Shown piece after piece: positions 43,216 through 54,636 of a stretch of 64,000 bases of DNA. The notes beneath the pieces are model-generated. The model was not told the origin of the DNA and did no database searches. It was given only the letters and a program-made list of their open reading frames with translations. This DNA comes from Chloranthus sessilifolius (Eukaryota; Streptophyta; Magnoliopsida; Chloranthales; Chloranthaceae): assembly GCA_021018995.1 (NCBI GenBank), contig JAJIZI010000019.1, positions 496,001-560,000 of the forward strand, in the 5' to 3' direction. The position numbers were made by a program, and so were the translations under genes. Position 1 is the stretch's first letter; every line of letters starts with the position of its first letter.

Positions 43216-44341
43216 ATGAGAAAAGTCTCATTGGAGGGCCCACAAGGTGTTCAATCAAATTCCTCAAAGAACTTTTCGGTGATGAAAGTTTTTAAAAATT
43301 GCCGGTTAGGAATATCTTTAATGTGAAAGCCTTTGCTCTCAGTCTCATCTCTGAAGTCCTTTTCTTCTCTGGGGGAGAGAGCTTCTCTCTGGCTCTCTGT
43401 GACATTTTGATCGAGTTGGTAGAGGGCCGATCAGTGATGCACCTGGTCCTTGCTGAACTATATCGATGCCTTGACGCATTCACTCTAGGCAAGCTAGAGA
43501 GCCTCAGGAGATGTCCTTTGCTGCTCCAGGTCTGGTTAGGTGAGCATCTCACTATCTTGGGACCCGTGCCCCACTTTTACATCGCTCGAGGTGATGTGGT
43601 TTGATGCTTTCTGAGCAGGTGCCACTTAATTCCACAGGGAGATTTGTCAGCTTTGAAGCTTTGGCTGACTGATGCAGAGCTGATCTGGAGAATTCCTTGG
43701 TTGGATCGGACCTTCCCAATGGTTCGTTCTCGAGACCATGAGGGCATCACCCTCTTAGGATTGACTGGCAACACCTTCTACTTTCCATTCCGGGTGTTGT
43801 GTCAGTTCGGCTTCTCTCAATAGGTGCCTTGCGCGGTGAAACCCCCTCTATGTGACTTGATCTTTTCTATGGGGTCCTCTGGGGACATGGATCAGATTGC
43901 TGCTCTTTGGGAGACGCGTTAGTCGACGCTAATGTGTGATATGGAGCAGGGAGATTCAGTTCAGTCTTCCCCTAAGTACGAGGCTTGGCTATCGGCTGAG
44001 CAGCCTGTTATTGATCATCTGGATTAGGCAGAGAGTACTGATATGGGAGGCCCTTGGCCGAAGAAGGAGACGACGCTTTGAGCTCGCATTGGGTTATTGA
44101 CCGATGAGAAGAGGGTCCTGCATGAGCTTTTGGCACAAGAGAAAGTTAGGGCAGAGGTAGCAGAGACCAGAGCTGGCATAATTGAGAGCGAGGTCCTTTG
44201 TTTGGACATTACTCTTGGAGCTACTATTACTTCTCGGAAGAGGTATAAGAGGTTGCATAGTCGTTGGCTGACTGAGCGGAATGTCCGAGAGGATGGTTTT
44301 CATGCTGAGATTAGTGCCTTGAAGCGCAAGCTGGGCCGTTG
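43216..44341 (+). pseudogene. Antisense gene of element 2: DUF7745-like, lacking its N-terminal part
   Basis: The sequence from 43,216 matches the middle of A1: a block ending FLKELFGD, then VKAFALSLISEVLFFSGGES, LVLAELYRCLDAFTLG and LLLQVWLGEHLTILGP. After a frame change near 43,605 follow LKLWLTDAELIWRIPWLD-like sequence and the C-terminal coiled coil (LLAQEKVRAEVAETRAG ... HAEISALKRKLGR) ending at 44,341. Stops stand at 43,293-43,295, near 43,823 and near 44,026. The N-terminal third found in A1 (HRAHIFRFGSRELTPTLEE) is absent. Upstream is an A2-type promoter and leader instead. It lies opposite to pol of element 2. The function is unknown. Confidence 0.7.
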
Positions 44342-45934
44342 ATTCCCTCCTGCACATATATCTTTTTGCACAGATCTGATTCACAGAAAAGGATTATAAG
44401 AAACACCTTTACAGATACACATTTTTTTATATACATATTTTCTTTATGTTTTTATTTTTTCTACTTTTGTAAAAAAAAAGAGAAAGAAAGAAAGCTGGAC
44501 ATCACATCGATTATTTTTTGGGATGTGGTGCAAGCGGTATAGTTGTAAAGGGAAAAGAAAAATGTATTATATCTACAAAGACTTTGCTGTTCTTTTTGAT
44601 TGATGGGTCCCTTTTTGGAATGTCCACAGCCTAGGCATAGAAATAGAAAAGAGAAATCGTTATCTTTAACAAAAAGGGCTTCCCCGCCCAGGTGCACGAA
44701 GTGTGGGCATGAAAGTAGAAAAGGGAAATTATTATCTTTGACAAAAGAGGCTTTCCGCCTTGTCCTTTATTCTCTTTTTGTTTGATTTGATGCCTCAATC
44801 ATAGGGTGAGATCTCGGGTCTCCTTTTGAGCATGGTCGAACCCCTTTTAAGCGATCAGATCTGGGTGAGTTTCAGTAGCTTTACCAAGACTGGAATGTCA
44901 ATCCCTCTAGATTGATTCAAATCCTTCTCCTTACCTTGGGTCATACGCTTGACAAAGCAGTTTCACAAAGACAATTCTGGTCGGGGCCCAATTCGAACTA
45001 ACATGAGCGGCCTAGTCAGAAAATGGGGTAACAGGGAGTGTAACCAAAAAGGGTTCCTCAAACATCAATTTTATCAATCATTTCAAACCTTTCAATTTTT
45101 TCTTTTTAATCCTTTTTTTACTCACAACGCTCAAGGTGGGTTTGTCGTGCCCGTTTCGCCCTCTTTTTACTCGTGGCACCCTTTCGGGTTTTCACCACGT
45201 CCATGGGTTTAGCTTTCTTACCCCAAGCGCCCTTTCGGGTTTTCACCTGATCTACAAAAATTTGCTTTATTTACCCGTAGCACCCTTCCGGGTTTTTAGC
45301 ACGCCCATCTTACTTTGAGCTTATTTATTTTTATTTGATTTTTTTCCTTTTCTTTCTTTTATCAACAGCTACGACATAGACGTCGATTCTGTCATAGCCG
45401 GCTAGACGGGGTTCTACTGTTGTCTCTCAACTCGGCTCGTGTTGACTTATCAGATATTATGACTGCTCATGAACCTAAAAGAGAGGGCTTTCTTTAGGGT
45501 GTAGCTTGGTCATGGGTTAGGTTAGGATTTGAAGGTATGTTGGCCTAAAAAGGTTTCCTTGATACGATATCAGTTTTTCACAACATACTTTCCTCGGGGG
45601 ATTTTACTGTACATGCTCCATGATTCTTCTATTTTTTCTTTTTTCCTTTATTTTATTTTAGGCAATCTCTTTTTGAGGTTTTGTTTTTCCGATTTTTTAA
45701 ATTTTTTGATAGCAATTCTACTTCATCTCTCCTCTTTTTTTGTATATGTACATGTTTTTCTTTTCCAGGGGAGGGATTTATTAGAAGAAAGGCCAAGGCT
45801 CAAATGGGGTAGCAAAGGATATCGTCATTTTTAGGGATGCTTTTTTGGCTAGTGTGCTTAAAATGATGGCTTCTTTTGGATGGTTCTTAAGTAGTCACAT
45901 ATCGTTTCACCAATACTTACATTGCAGCGATAGA
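44342..45934 (-). other. Post-pol spacer of element 2 with 'CCCTTTCGGGTTTTCACC' repeats
   Basis: No gene. Three copies of a unit of about 52 bp with CACCCTTTCGGGTTTTCACC start near 45,175, 45,226 and 45,279. They are the inverted equivalent of 4,740-4,930 in element A. Elsewhere T-rich low complexity. Confidence 0.6.
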
Positions 45935-47100
45935 CTAAGCGTAGAACCGTCGGACATATCCAGCGTTGATGGGCTCAAGAAAGTGATCTCCATCCATGGT
46001 GGCGTATCCCGACAACACTTCTTGAATGACGTAAGGTCCTTCTCAGTTCGATTTAAATTTCTCTCTCGGATTGATGTGGAGGGATGGGAAGATCTTCTTA
46101 AGCACAGTGTCTCCCACCTTCAGATCTCGACTAGGGACACGTTTATTATAAGCGCGTGCGATTTGCCCTCGGTAAACTTGGGTATGACACAAGGCTAGGA
46201 GCCTTTTCTCTTCCAGCAGATCCAATTGTTCAAAGCGGGATCTCTCGCTCTCTGCTTCGGGCAAGCTTGATTCCATGAGGATCCAGAGTGAGGATACTTT
46301 AACTTCTACAGGTAGGACGACCTCAGTTCCATACACAAGGGAGAATGGTGTTGCCCCTTTAGTGGTACAGATCGATGTTCTGTAGGCCCACAAAGCAAAT
46401 GGCAGCATTTCACTCTAATCTCGATAAGTGACGATCATTTTCTCGAGGATGCGGACGACCGTCTTATTCGTAGCTTCTACGGCTCTATTAGTTTAAGGTC
46501 GATAAGGCGACGAGTAGTGGTGCTTGATCTTGTATTGCTCGTAGAAGGTCCGGATGCACTTATTTTCAAACTTGGTGCCATTGTCCGTGATGATATTTTT
46601 GGGTACTCCAAATCGGCATAAAATATTGTTCTTGAGAAACTTCTCGACATGACCGGCCGTGATGTTGGCATATGACGCTGCTTCTACCCACTTGGTGAAG
46701 TATTCAATGGCAACAAGGATGAACTGATATCCGTTTGATGCTTTTAGATTAATCATTCCAACGACGTCCAAGCCCTAGGTAGCAAATGGCTAAGGAGTGG
46801 TCATGCAGTGAAGATCGATGGCAGGAGCGTGTATCAGACTAGAGTGTTCTTGACACTTGTAGCATTTCTAAACATGTTTGCAGCAATCCGATTCCATGGT
46901 GGTCCAAAAGTATCCCTATCGCAAAATTTTCCTAGTGAGCATGTGACCGTTGATGTGGGCACCACATACTCCCTTGTGGATCTCCTTCATAATATTGATC
47001 GCTTCACCCTCAGTAAGGCATCTTAGCAAAATGTTATTATAGGACCGCTTGTAAATGCATTCCTCGCAAATGACGTAGCCTGTCGCTAGACAGTGAATGG
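45935..47100 (-). pseudogene. Integrase of element 2
   Basis: On the minus strand the core is open in 46,771-46,493: MDVVGMINLKASNGYQFILV with the first aspartate, then NIITDNGTKFENK with the intact second motif. The glutamate region lies near 46,470, in a broken stretch. The C-terminal part 46,408-46,043 has MLPFALWAYRTSICTTKGAT and VLKKIFPSLHINPREK, and the chain ends RRFYA at 45,935. Damage: a stop in the zinc region, frameshifts near 46,480 and 46,040. Compared with element A, the TDNG motif is better preserved. Confidence 0.82.
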
Positions 47101-47840
47101 TCCGTCGATCCGTCCTGGACGTGTCCTTAGGGAAAGTTAGAGTCTCGAGGAAATTCTTGATATATGAGAACTAAGGTGGTTCATCATCAAGTTTTGTAGG
47201 TTCCTCAATCTGCAGGTAGAAGGCCGGCTCGTTCCTCTGCTTGATCATGATTGGCTTCATCTCAGCACCATACGGGATTTCTATCATGGATGCCAAAGTT
47301 GCTAGTGCGTCGGCAAAGCGATTCCTTATCCGCGGGACATATGAGAATGTCACGTCCTTGATGTAAGCTATCAGATCCTCGAGGTGCTCATGGTAAGGGA
47401 TCAGTTTCTCATCCTTCATCTTCCAATCTCCATTCGTCTGACATATGATCAACTGTGAATCGCCAAACACTCAAAGGTGAGTTATGTTCAGATCGAGAGC
47501 TGCCTACAGTCCTGCTGCACAAGCTTCATACTCAGCCATGTTATTAGTGCAAGGGAAGTTGAGCTTGATAGAAACTGACATGTGTGATCCTCTCGACGAA
47601 ATCAGAATGGCGCCAACTCCCTGACCCTCGGCATTTGCTGCCCCATCGAAGTGCATTACCCATGATTCTTTTGCGTCTTCAGTATCATCTTTTGCCATGA
47701 ACATGATGTTTTTATCAGGAAACTCGATTCTCAAGGGTTCATAATCTGGCAAAGGAATTTCGTCAAGATGATCTGCGAGCGCCTGCTCCTTGATCGACTT
47801 CTGAGTAACGTACATGATGTCAAACTCAGACAATAAAAGT
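47101..47840 (-). pseudogene. Second (archaeal-type) RNase H of element 2
   Basis: The piece 47,833-47,504 reads EFDIMYVTQKSIKEQALADH, SWVMHFDGAANAEGQGVGAI and FPCTNNMAEYEACAAGL. The piece 47,470-47,171 continues MFGDSQLIICQTNGDWKMKD and RIRNRFADALATLASMIE. The active-site aspartate (HFDG), glutamate (AEYE) and later aspartate (FGDS) are all present. The frame is interrupted near 47,490. This domain placed after the normal RNase H is the mark of the Tat lineage. Confidence 0.83.
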
Positions 47841-49120
47841 TGCCATCGTGCAGTTCATCCAGTAAGAGCCGACTTTTCAAATAAGTACTTCAACAGGTCC
47901 ATTCGAGCTAGGAGTAGAGCGGCTTGGGATAATAAGTAGTGGTGGAGGCTCTGAGTAGCCCATACAAGAGCTAGGCATGCTTTCGCCAGATGAGAATAGC
48001 GTGTCTCATAATTAGTAAACATCTTGCTCAGATAGTAGATGGCTTGCTCTCTTCTTCCTGTCTCGTCATGCTGCCCTAAGAAACATCCCATCGAAACTTT
48101 TATCATGGAGAGATACATCAAGAGTGGTCTCTTTGGTTTGGGTGGTACCAACACAGGTGGGTTAAGGACGTAGCTTTTGATTTTTTCAAACGCTGCCTGA
48201 CAATCGTTGTTCCATTCAACAGGTGAGTTCTTTTGAAGGAGCTTGAAGATCGGCGTACAGATAGGCATTAGCTGTGTAATGAATCGACTGATTTATTGTA
48301 TTCTACCCAAGAACCCTCTAACCTATTTCTCAGTAGACGACAGTGGCATTTTCGTGATGGCCTTAACCTTGATTAGGTTGACCTCGATCCCTCTCCTACT
48401 GACGATGAATCCTAACAATTTTCCAGATATAGCGCCCAATGTGCACTTCTTTGGATTCAGACGTAACTTGTACTTTCTCAGCCTCTCAAATAGCTTATGA
48501 AGGTTTACCAAGTGATCGCTTCGCTCTGGTGACTTGGCTATCATGTCATCAACATACACTTCAATTTCTCGGCATATCATGTCGTGAAACAGCGCAGTCA
48601 TAGCTCTCTGGTATGTTGCACCAACATTCTTTAGCCTAGATGGCATGACTCTATAGCAAAAGGTTTCCCAAGGAGTGATGAATGCTGTCTTCTCTCGGTC
48701 GGCCTTTGCCATCTTAATCTGGTTATATCCGAAGAATCCATCCATAAAAGAAAGCATCCCGTGCTTTGCAGTGTTATTGACCAAGATGTCGATGTGTGGT
48801 AATGGAAAATTATCTTTTAGACTCGCCCTGTTAAATTTTTAAAAATCAATACACATGCGGACCTTTCTATCCTTCTTCGGTACAAGCACAATATTGGCTA
48901 GCCACTGCGGGTATTTGGATACCATGAGAAACCCCGCGTAATACTGCTTAATGACCTTGTCTTTAACTTTCAACATCCACTTAGGTCGGAGACGTCTCCG
49001 CTTCTACTTGACCGGCCTCATATCAAGGTGGAGTGGCAACTCATGCTCGACCAAATCGATGTCTAGACCAAGCATGTCCTTGTACGACCAGGCAAAAATG
49101 TCTTAGTATGATCGAAGAAA
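47841..49120 (-). pseudogene. Reverse transcriptase and first RNase H of element 2
   Basis: The RT piece 48,784-48,323 has SFMDGFFGYNQIKMAKADRE, NVGATYQRAMTALFHDM and the catalytic YVDDMIAKSPERSDHL, then KYKLRLNPKKCTLGAISG. Upstream, WLANIV and CIDF blocks are readable near 48,840-48,900 with stops. The RNase H piece 48,268-47,855 has PVEWNNDCQAAFEKIKSYVL and YYLSKMFTNYETRYSHL. The motif usually reading MPFGLKN is MPSRLKN here, which would likely impair the enzyme. Breaks lie near 48,300 and 48,820. Confidence 0.85.
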
Positions 49121-50073
49121 ATCGATCATGCTTTTCCTTTCTTCGGGAGACAGCGACGTTTTGACCTTGGTAATTCAGGGAATCTCCTCAGTCCCTAGAT
49201 TGACGTCTTTGATTTCTTCAACAATCAGGGTAGGGCCATGCTCAAAGTCGGCAAACCGATCAAGGAGCTCATTGGGGAGCTCCTCAAAAGGGACATCCTT
49301 GTCCAGACTCATAACTCCTACCTCTTCTTGTATTTCTACATGAAAGGGGTCGATTTTATGTGGGACAGGCATTTCAATTAAGGCATTTTTTTATGAGATT
49401 TTATTTGGAATTTTAAATGACAATATTTTTAGATTTTATATTTTTTCAATGTTTGTGGAATTTTTATTTTCTTCAGAGCCGAACCCTTGGCAACGCGAGT
49501 CTGTGTATATACAAGGTATTGCTTGCCAAGGGCTTATCTCACTTTTTATAGGTTATTTTTTTTGGCAACGGGTGTCAAATTTTAGGTCACTCTCTGATTC
49601 TAGGGTTTGGAGCAAAGATGCTCAGTTGTGTACTTGAGAGGCCACTCCTTTACCTGTTTGGATGGAGGGTGCCTAACTAATATGGCTCTTCGGAGTCAGC
49701 CTCCATCATGTTGATCCCCAGTTCGTCTGAGATTATTTCCTCAAACGTTAATACCGTTTTGTGGTGATTTACCACAGGGGGAGATTGTTCAGGTACGGAG
49801 GGTCATTCCTCAAAGAGGGATAACATAGCTAGGTCTATTTCTAGGCTGGGAAGGGTGATGTGGGGATTGGTGGGGTGAACCGATGTTGCGGGTTGATGTG
49901 GGGTTAATTGAGTTAGCCCATTCCGGTCAATCTTCACAACCCTGACACTCACGAATGAGTCTCTGATGTGAGGCCTGAGACGAGGTTTTTCTTTTAAGTG
50001 TATCACTTTGGCTCTTGCAGCTGCCGTAGCCCAGGCTTTCTCCTTAGCCTCTTGATCCTCTTCTTTCGTGGGC
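49121..50073 (-). pseudogene. Linker between protease and RT of element 2
   Basis: On the minus strand 50,006-49,803 reads HIRDSFVSVRVVKIDRNG and PHITLPSLEIDLAMLSLFEE. The piece 49,372-49,175 reads KIDPFHVEIQEEVGVMSLDK and PFEELPNELLDRFADFEHGP. Both match the start of element A (3-932). In between are stops and short gaps. Confidence 0.7.
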
Positions 50074-50850
50074 TTATAACCTAACCCGAATCAAACTTTC
50101 TGACCCTTGGCTATGACGGGCTCTCTTCTTTCTTGTAATTGGGGTCCCGACCCCTTTTCTCTTTGATAGCCCCCACTTACAGAGAATGGCCACTGCCGCT
50201 ACCATTCCACCTTCGATTTTTGGAATGATACCCTTGATGGGCTCTGAGAGTACTGTTGATACTTCATACTCAAAACTATAAAGGTCGACATCCTCAGCTG
50301 TGTGTGGTACGTCCAACACTTTTGGCTTTTCCACACTGTTGGTGGCTTTTTCCTTCTTGATGTGCCCCTCACCAATGATGGTGATAATCTTATGTGCAGA
50401 TGCAAATTTGAGCTTTTGATGCAATGTGAATGGGACCGCTCCAACTTCATGCAGCCATGGGCGCACCCTAACAATAGATTGAACGAGGATTTAATGTCTA
50501 TTACTTGAAACAATATGGAGAAGGTCATTGGCCCAATCAATAACTCAAGGTCAACTTCTCCCATTATTCTCTTCTCATATTGTCAAAACCTCGGGCACTG
50601 GTTCTCGTGGGTCTCAACATGCATGGATCTACCCCAATCTTTATGGCGGTTCTCAGTGGGTATATGTTTAAAGTAGACCCATTGCCAATCAAAACCAGAG
50701 GGATTATCATATTTATGGATTCCATAGTAATATTAAGGGATTCGGAGTGACTACTTCCCTCATCCGGTAAATCGACATCCAAAAATGAAATTGCATTTGG
50801 AGCCATAACTTGAACAATTATTTGTCCAACTTCATCCGGGCTCACCTAAA
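50074..50850 (-). pseudogene. Protease region of element 2
   Basis: The piece 50,845-50,564 contains ISFLDVDLPDEGSSHSESLN and PLVLIGNGSTLNIYPLRTAI. The position of the catalytic aspartate reads glycine (LIGNGS), so the enzyme could not work. A frame change near 50,560 leads to MGEVDLELLIGPMTFSILFQ and VIDIKSSFNLLLGCAHGC, the second half of the fold. In the Tat family the protease is followed by PWIH-type and LHQKLKFA motifs, which are visible here as LHQKLKFASAHK at about 50,430. The stretch then leads into the linker. Confidence 0.75.
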
Positions 50851-52151
50851 GTGATACGTGCACATTCTTTAACACCCCCATTAAAGCTTGAAAATAGAGT
50901 GGGGATGTCATCAATAGATCTCAAACTGTGATGTGAGCAGGCATTCTTCTCAATTGATTCTCCAGTATATGCTCATGACTCATTTTTTCAAAAGGATTAA
51001 CAACAATATCTTTCTTTCCCTTTGGTTGGGCTTGTGCTGTTGCTGGTGCTTTCGGCTACTTTGAAATCTTCTCGAATCTCGTGACAAAGTCTACTACCCC
51101 TTCTCTATTACTGTTGGCATTGGCATCTGCCTGCTCGTAACTCAATGGGACTTGATGAGGATTGTAGGTTGGTCTCGAAATCTAAAATGGTGTAGTTGTC
51201 GGTATCTGATGCACTTACACTGATGGCATCGGAGGGGTTGGTAACACCTGGTTCACTTCAGTGATGGATGGTTGGATGGAAAAATTGGGCCAGGTTGGGG
51301 TGATGAGGATTGAGGGTGGTTGCATCGGGGGTAATGGGATAGGAGTGGGCCATTGATAGTTAATAGGTGATGGTGGGGGATGGGGGATCCGATGGGCTAT
51401 CGAGTAATTGATGGGGGTGACAGTATATGGTTGATATGCATTTATGTGCATATAATTGACGGGTGTGGGTGATGGGAAATAAGCCCTAAGGTCAAAGGGT
51501 TCAACTTGTGGTGCCGGATTGGAGAAGTAATCTGACAAATTCAGGGGTTCGATCACCCCAATACTCCTTTCTTCACAATTTATTGGCAAAGGTGCCACAT
51601 AACTCTCCCAATCGCTGATGTAATCTGACAGATCAAATTCAAACTTTTCCTCACACTCCTCTATCATCCCGATGGTGGGTTTAAGACCTGCTCCTCCAAT
51701 AGGGTGCAGGGGTAATGGGACCTAGTGAATATTCGAGTGTTGGTTCACTTGAGACGGTGCAGGTGGAATGATTTTCTCGGCATCAATTAGATCTTGTATC
51801 ACGTGCTTCAATGGGAAGCAGCGATTAGTCGGGTGACCCAAACCATGATGAAATTTATAGTGAGTATTGGGGTTATAATTCTTCGGGATTGGATTGGGAG
51901 GAGGTCGAGATTGGAGGGCAGTGACTAGTCCATTTTCTATTAGCAAAGGTAAAAGTACACTTAATGATTGCCCTAGGGGTGTAAAAATTCGAACGTAGCG
52001 GGCTCTCCTTGCTCCGGAGTTATCTGCATTCCTTGTCCATTCCTTGTTCTCTAAATCTGGTCAGTTATGACTGGTGCTGGCTAGGCTGCCTGAAATTGGA
52101 ATGAGCTTATATTATTATTGGGTCGGGTGTTGGTAGTGTTTTGGACATCAG
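50851..52151 (-). pseudogene. Gag C-terminal part of element 2 (truncated)
   Basis: On the minus strand: PLLIENGLVTALQSRPPPNP, then YNPNTHYKFHHGLGHPTNRC and FPLKHVIQDLIDAEKI, the nucleocapsid motif of Tat gag with its first cysteine changed to tyrosine. Next are an acidic and Pro/Tyr-rich region (51,667-51,215; EFDLSDYISDWESYVAPLPI) and a block RRMPAHITV...DLLMTS near 50,930-50,960 typical just before Tat protease. Upstream of 52,000 the chain becomes Asn/Gln-rich and stops at LTR E. The capsid domain is not in the window. Confidence 0.7.
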
Positions 52152-54636
52152 TATTGGTGTACGCTTTTTATGGGTTTCTCTCGGTCCTCGTTGAATCAGT
52201 GGCTCCAATTCTATCCAAGTAGACTCTAGCAATGTGAATAAGGGAGGTAAAAAAATAAAGGGTTTTTTCTAGGAAAGTTTCTAGTTTGTTGCGATTGCCA
52301 GCTGCAGATATTTATCGACGCTTTAACACGTCAATGATCACGCTTAAGAGCGGGTATGGGTTACTTCTATACTGAATCGTCTGCTTGCGAACGTCAGTAG
52401 CTATGTCTTTTTCTTATAATTTAGATAGTTTAATTTTTCTTTTACTTTCCGTTATTATTATAGTTCTTGTCAGTTTAGACTTTCCTAATTCTATTGTGAG
52501 TTTGGTTGGGTGGTAATCTATTGTAGTTTATTTAATTTAATATTCTAGTTCTACCAAGAGTCTAATTAATTTTTACTATTCCTATCCTTATTGAAAGTCT
52601 AATTAATTAAGTGTCCTAATACTACTAAAAGTCCGATTAATCTTAGTCTCCTAATCCCATTAGAAGTCTAGTTATGATCAGGTCTCCTAATTGTACTAGG
52701 AGTGCACAAATAGTAGTCTTGATGAAACTCTAATTAATTTGAGCATGCTAATTGCACTAGAATTCAGATTGAGCAAGTATACTAGTTATATTGGAATTCT
52801 AATCAAGTCAAGTATAACAGTCTTACCGGAATTCCAATCGAAATAGAAAACTAATTTTACTGAAACTCTAATTTAAGGCAGATGAATTAATTTTATTAAA
52901 ATCTAATTAAAATGAATAAATTTATTTTATTAAAAATCTAATTGAAATAAATAAACTAATTTTATTAAAATTCTAATTAAAGCAATGAATTAACTATACT
53001 AAAAATCTTATTAAAGCAATGAATTAATCATATTAAATTCTAATTAAAGCAAGATATTAACCACTTAAATTCTGATTTAATGAAATTAATTAATTGTACT
53101 AAAATCTAATTAACTTAATTAATTAATTATGCTAAAATAAAATAAATCTACTAATTAATTATACTAAAAGGATAAAAAAAGTAATTAATTGATTCTAGAA
53201 TTCCTAAAAAAAAAAAGGTTTTTGGCTCGCTATGCTAAGGAGGATTGGCCTCATTCTTGAGTACCCTCCGTAAGCTCCCGTGGGCAAATCGGATGGCTAA
53301 GATTAAAGATAAATTAGATTTTGGACCGTAAAATAGTATTTTGGATTTTTTGAAATTGATTTTGAAATAATAATTATGAATTGATTCATGAACTAGAATT
53401 GTAAAAACTAATATTAAGATTTAGGATTTTTGGAGATATTAAAATAAGGAATTAAAATTAAAAATAAAATTTCTAGGATCGAATTCGAGTTCGAAATCAG
53501 AAAATCAGATCGCGTGATTAAGGACTGGTTATGGAATCCAAGGATTAGAACCATGAATTAATGATAGGACTAGAAATTAAGATTTTAGAACGGAATTAAA
53601 GTCTAGGATCGGTGCGTCGGACCGTCGGATTAAGGACTGGCTCTGAATTTAGAGAATTAGAACCGGATATAAAATATTTGCGGTCTAAAAAAAAAGAGTG
53701 CTATGGTCTCAAACTGAAAATTAAAACCTATGATTAAAAGATAAGAGAAATCCTAAATCTATAGGCTAGAAGTTATGGTTGGAAACTAAAAATTAAATTC
53801 TTACCTATGGTCGGGGCTGCGGAGAGAAATCTCGAAGATTCGAAGCTTGAATCTTGAAATCATGACTAGGTTGCTCTATGGGTTTTATCCTCGGAGTTCT
53901 CTGGTTTCGGAATCCCAAAAAAAATAAAATCCGTTCTCCCTTTGAAAATTGCCCAACCTCCCTGTGTTGTGTTAGGAAAAAAATCTTTTATAGGTTTTTC
54001 TTCAATTACGCGCCCTTTTCCAAGCGTTTAACTGAATTACATGCTAGTTTCCGGCAATCGCTTTGAGTGGTCCGACCATCGGTGACTTGCTCTCTAATAG
54101 CGTTAGAACTAATTGCACGCCCAATTTGGGGTGCATAATCCAGTTAAGCACCACTCTCGAAGCGTTTAATCGAGAGAACTTAGGGATCAAGGACAGTGAG
54201 GCTAGGCTGGGCATAGGCCAATTGCGCTCTAGTGATCGGGCATGTAATTCGATCGCGCGTTTGATTCCAGGCGCGTGATCGAGTCTCAAGATGGTCTGAG
54301 AAAGGAAGTTTGGTTTGAAAGGGGGACCGATTGTATGTTTGTGGTCTAGCATACAATCGAATTATGTGCGGGGTTTTAGGCGCTTAATTCGGGGTTGTCC
54401 GGGTCTGGTCTCTAGTATGAAATACAAGACTATTGTTTCAGTCTGTATTTCGACTATATACTAATATTCCAGTATAGTCTCCCTATGTTGGGATCTAAGC
54501 CACAGAGCTATTATTTTAGCCTGTGTTCAACCATGTACTATTGTTTCAGTGCATGGTTCCCATATCAGGGTTATGAGGTCAAAGGTTGACCGAACAAATT
54601 TGTTTATTTCGAGAGAGCAAAATGGGGGTGTGTACA
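52152..54636 (-). repeat. LTR E: 3' LTR of element 3, 2,485 bp
   Basis: The minus strand starts TGTACACACCCCCATTTTGC at 54,636 directly after a polypurine tract (ACCAAAGAGGGGCATC), so this is a 3' LTR. It ends ...ACCAATA at 52,152. TATA box CTATAAAAG is on the minus strand at 53,994-53,986. Upstream of it (54,000-54,390) lie several AATTRCGCGCC/GGCGCGTGATC half-sites. The long T/A-rich AATTAA stretch (52,550-53,200) is part of the LTR. The same LTR is present as D (61,840) and F (38,295). Confidence 0.85.

Larger units (their letters stand above)
40030..52151 (-). mobile_element. Element 2: Tat-lineage retrotransposon, minus strand, 5' end displaced by element 3
   Basis: In minus-strand order it has a gag fragment, protease, linker, RT, RNase H, second RNase H and integrase (51,950 down to 45,935). 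Then come a repeat-bearing spacer, an antisense (plus-strand) DUF7745-like gene, a 3' non-coding part, a polypurine tract and a 3' LTR (41,573-40,030). Protein motifs are close to element A throughout, so the two are relatives. Gag stops abruptly at 52,151 where LTR E starts; the 5' LTR lies beyond the window or is lost. Confidence 0.85.

Noticed and set aside
50302-50508. Small plus-strand frame opposite the protease region
   Set aside because: Shadow of element 2 protease on the minus strand.
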